Shown here: one piece after another, positions 7,223 to 7,901 of the stretch | Layout of the letters: every line of letters begins with the position of its first letter | How positions within the stretch are numbered: position 1 is the stretch's first letter | NCBI GenBank assembly: GCA_041648505.1 | Contig: JBAZOY010000092.1 | Coordinates: 1 to 7,901 of the forward strand | Source of the DNA: JBAZOY01 sp041648505 | Lineage (GTDB): Bacteria; Desulfobacterota; Syntrophia; Syntrophales; CG2-30-49-12 | Direction of reading: 5' to 3' | Length of the DNA: 7,901 bases | Notes under the pieces: generated by a model | Seen by the model: only the letters and a program-made list of their open reading frames with translations | What the model was told of the DNA's origin: nothing | Databases searched by the model: none | Position numbers and translations under genes: made by a program

Positions 7223-7226
7223 ATGA
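7155..7226 (+). CDS. Possible 23-residue leader ORF overlapping the oxidase start (tentative)
   Basis: ATG at 7155 opens a 23-codon frame, MLSKLVTKKEIAHKGEISKG then GKT, whose TGA overlaps the oxidase ATG as ATGA (7223-7226). It is Lys-rich and not recognised. Its Shine-Dalgarno is poor: the GGAGG at 7133-7137 is 17 bases away. The Lys richness largely reflects the A/G-rich DNA, so chance is a serious alternative. If translated, it would couple ribosomes into the oxidase gene. Confidence 0.2.
   Translation: MLSKLVTKKEIAHKGEISKGGKT
7209..7216 (+). promoter_or_regulatory. Ribosome binding site of the multicopper oxidase gene
   Basis: AAAGGAGG ends 6 bases before the ATG at 7223, ideal spacing. 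An in-frame TAA at 7193-7195 excludes any start further upstream, and no other start codon lies between, so this site fixes the start. Confidence 0.9.
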
Positions 7227-7330
7227 ACAAGTTAACAGGAAAATATCTACTAAAAATCTTCGGAATAATTACGGCACTCGCACTCGTGGCGATAGCGGCA
7301 CCAATCATCCAGCCTGAAGAAGCTCTTGCC
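7223..7330 (+). other. Signal peptide of the multicopper oxidase
   Basis: The first 36 residues have a cationic N-region (MNKLTGKYLLK), a hydrophobic core (IFGIITALALVAIAAPII) and a short polar C-region ending EALA before APWP, matching a type I signal peptidase A-x-A-like site (A34-L35-A36). No twin-arginine motif is present, so Sec export is the simple reading, although many multicopper oxidases use Tat. No lipobox Cys is present. Confidence 0.85.
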
Positions 7331-7901
7331 GCTCCCTGGCCCGCCAGGGTAGTCTGGAACATTTACGCTACGGACGGATGGGTCCCCATGGCTGATGGTG
7401 TACCAATGTACCTTTATGGTTATATAGGTGGTCAGGCAGGCGTACCGCTTACATATCAAGATTATGGTCTAAACGCAATGGGTAATATGCCGAGGACCAT
7501 TGCTACCGGCGCTCCTACGCCGACCGCAGGTCCTGTCACTACCGCTGAGCTACCACTGCAAGGACATGCCCAACTACCGGGTCCCGTAATTTACGCCCGC
7601 GTTGGGGATATCATCGAGGTCCATCTCAAGAATCTGGGCACTGTCATGGGAACACCTTCAACCCCTAACGACCCGCACACGATTCACTGGCATGGGGTCG
7701 ACAATGATGCCGCGATGGACGGCGTTCCTGAGACGTCACTTGCCGCTCTTCCGGCGAACGTTCCCGGCAACCCCGGCGCGGGGAACGTCGTGGTCTATGA
7801 ATTCACCGTCCCCACTGCAGGCACCTATATGTACCATTGCCACCAGGAAGCCTCTATCCACGTCGAGATGGGTATGTACGGCGCCCTCATCATCTACAAT
7901 C
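7223..7901 (+). CDS. Secreted multicopper oxidase, N-terminal part (3' end outside window)
   Basis: 226 residues are visible and the frame runs off the window. Residues 1-36 are a signal peptide: Lys at 3, 7 and 11, a hydrophobic core about 12-29, and likely cleavage after EALA (36/37). The mature part starts with strands like those of Cu-oxidase_3 type domains (NIYATDGWVPMADG, LPGPVIYARVGDIIEV). Copper motifs are complete for a first cupredoxin domain: PHTIHWHG (His152, 155, 157), MDGVPE (165-170) and YHCHQEASIHVEMGMYG (His205, Cys206, His207, His213, Met218). By comparison with NirK-type and two-domain oxidases, His152, Cys206, His213 and Met218 form the type 1 site; His155, 157, 205 and 207 are type 2/3 ligands. 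Multicopper oxidases couple one-electron oxidation of a substrate (phenols, Fe, Mn, Cu) to O2 reduction; nitrite reduction is an alternative for this fold. Substrate specificity cannot be read from this half. It probably acts outside the membrane and may share a transcript with the upstream surface protein. Confidence 0.93.
   Translation, partial: MNKLTGKYLLKIFGIITALALVAIAAPIIQPEEALAAPWPARVVWNIYATDGWVPMADGVPMYLYGYIGGQAGVPLTYQDYGLNAMGNMPRTIATGAPTPTAGPVTTAELPLQGHAQLPGPVIYARVGDIIEVHLKNLGTVMGTPSTPNDPHTIHWHGVDNDAAMDGVPETSLAALPANVPGNPGAGNVVVYEFTVPTAGTYMYHCHQEASIHVEMGMYGALIIYN

Noticed and set aside
6931..7362. A 143-codon antisense frame spanning the spacer and oxidase start
   Set aside because: Its Phe/Leu/Ser/Pro-rich sequence is the complement of the A/G-rich spacer, and it overlaps two confident + strand genes.

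Overview
The window holds one strand-consistent unit: the 3' 7 kb of a giant surface-protein gene, a 151-bp purine-rich spacer, and the 5' part of a secreted multicopper oxidase gene. Both genes read on the + strand and both are cut by the window edges. I see no RNA genes, insertion sequences, CRISPR arrays or convincing terminators.

Region 1 (1-7071) is the C-terminal 2,356 residues of an extracellular repeat protein; its start lies upstream. It has 20 complete fibronectin type III (FN3) units plus the end of one more (1 to about 6000). These are followed by a Gly/Thr linker with a 12-bp tandem repeat, a beta-rich module with the only closely spaced Cys pair, a CARDB-like Ig-fold module, a Ser/Thr/Pro stalk, a QPVTG motif, one transmembrane helix and a basic tail. 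This is the layout of a long adhesin or scaffold anchored at its C-terminus. The array is a textbook product of tandem duplication, with recognisable sub-families and a younger block (units 15-18).

Region 2 (7072-7222) is A/G-rich, contains several Shine-Dalgarno-like stretches, and has tiny ORFs that overlap both flanking genes by 4 bp (GTGA at 7068, ATGA at 7223). There is no clear terminator, so co-transcription of the two large genes is plausible.

Region 3 (7223-7901) encodes a signal peptide and the first cupredoxin domain of a multicopper oxidase. Its visible ligands match a type 1 blue-copper site plus half of a type 2/3 trinuclear cluster.

Organism: strong AAAGGAGG-type ribosome sites, roughly balanced base composition, and the combination of beta-module, CARDB, STP stalk and W-rich helix with an RKRGKK tail are reminiscent of Chloroflexota (Dehalococcoidia-like) environmental genomes; similar C-terminal modules also occur in some archaea. 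This is a recollection-based inference, not a proven assignment. Working picture: a long cell-surface fibre protein encoded next to an exported copper oxidase, both acting outside the cytoplasmic membrane.
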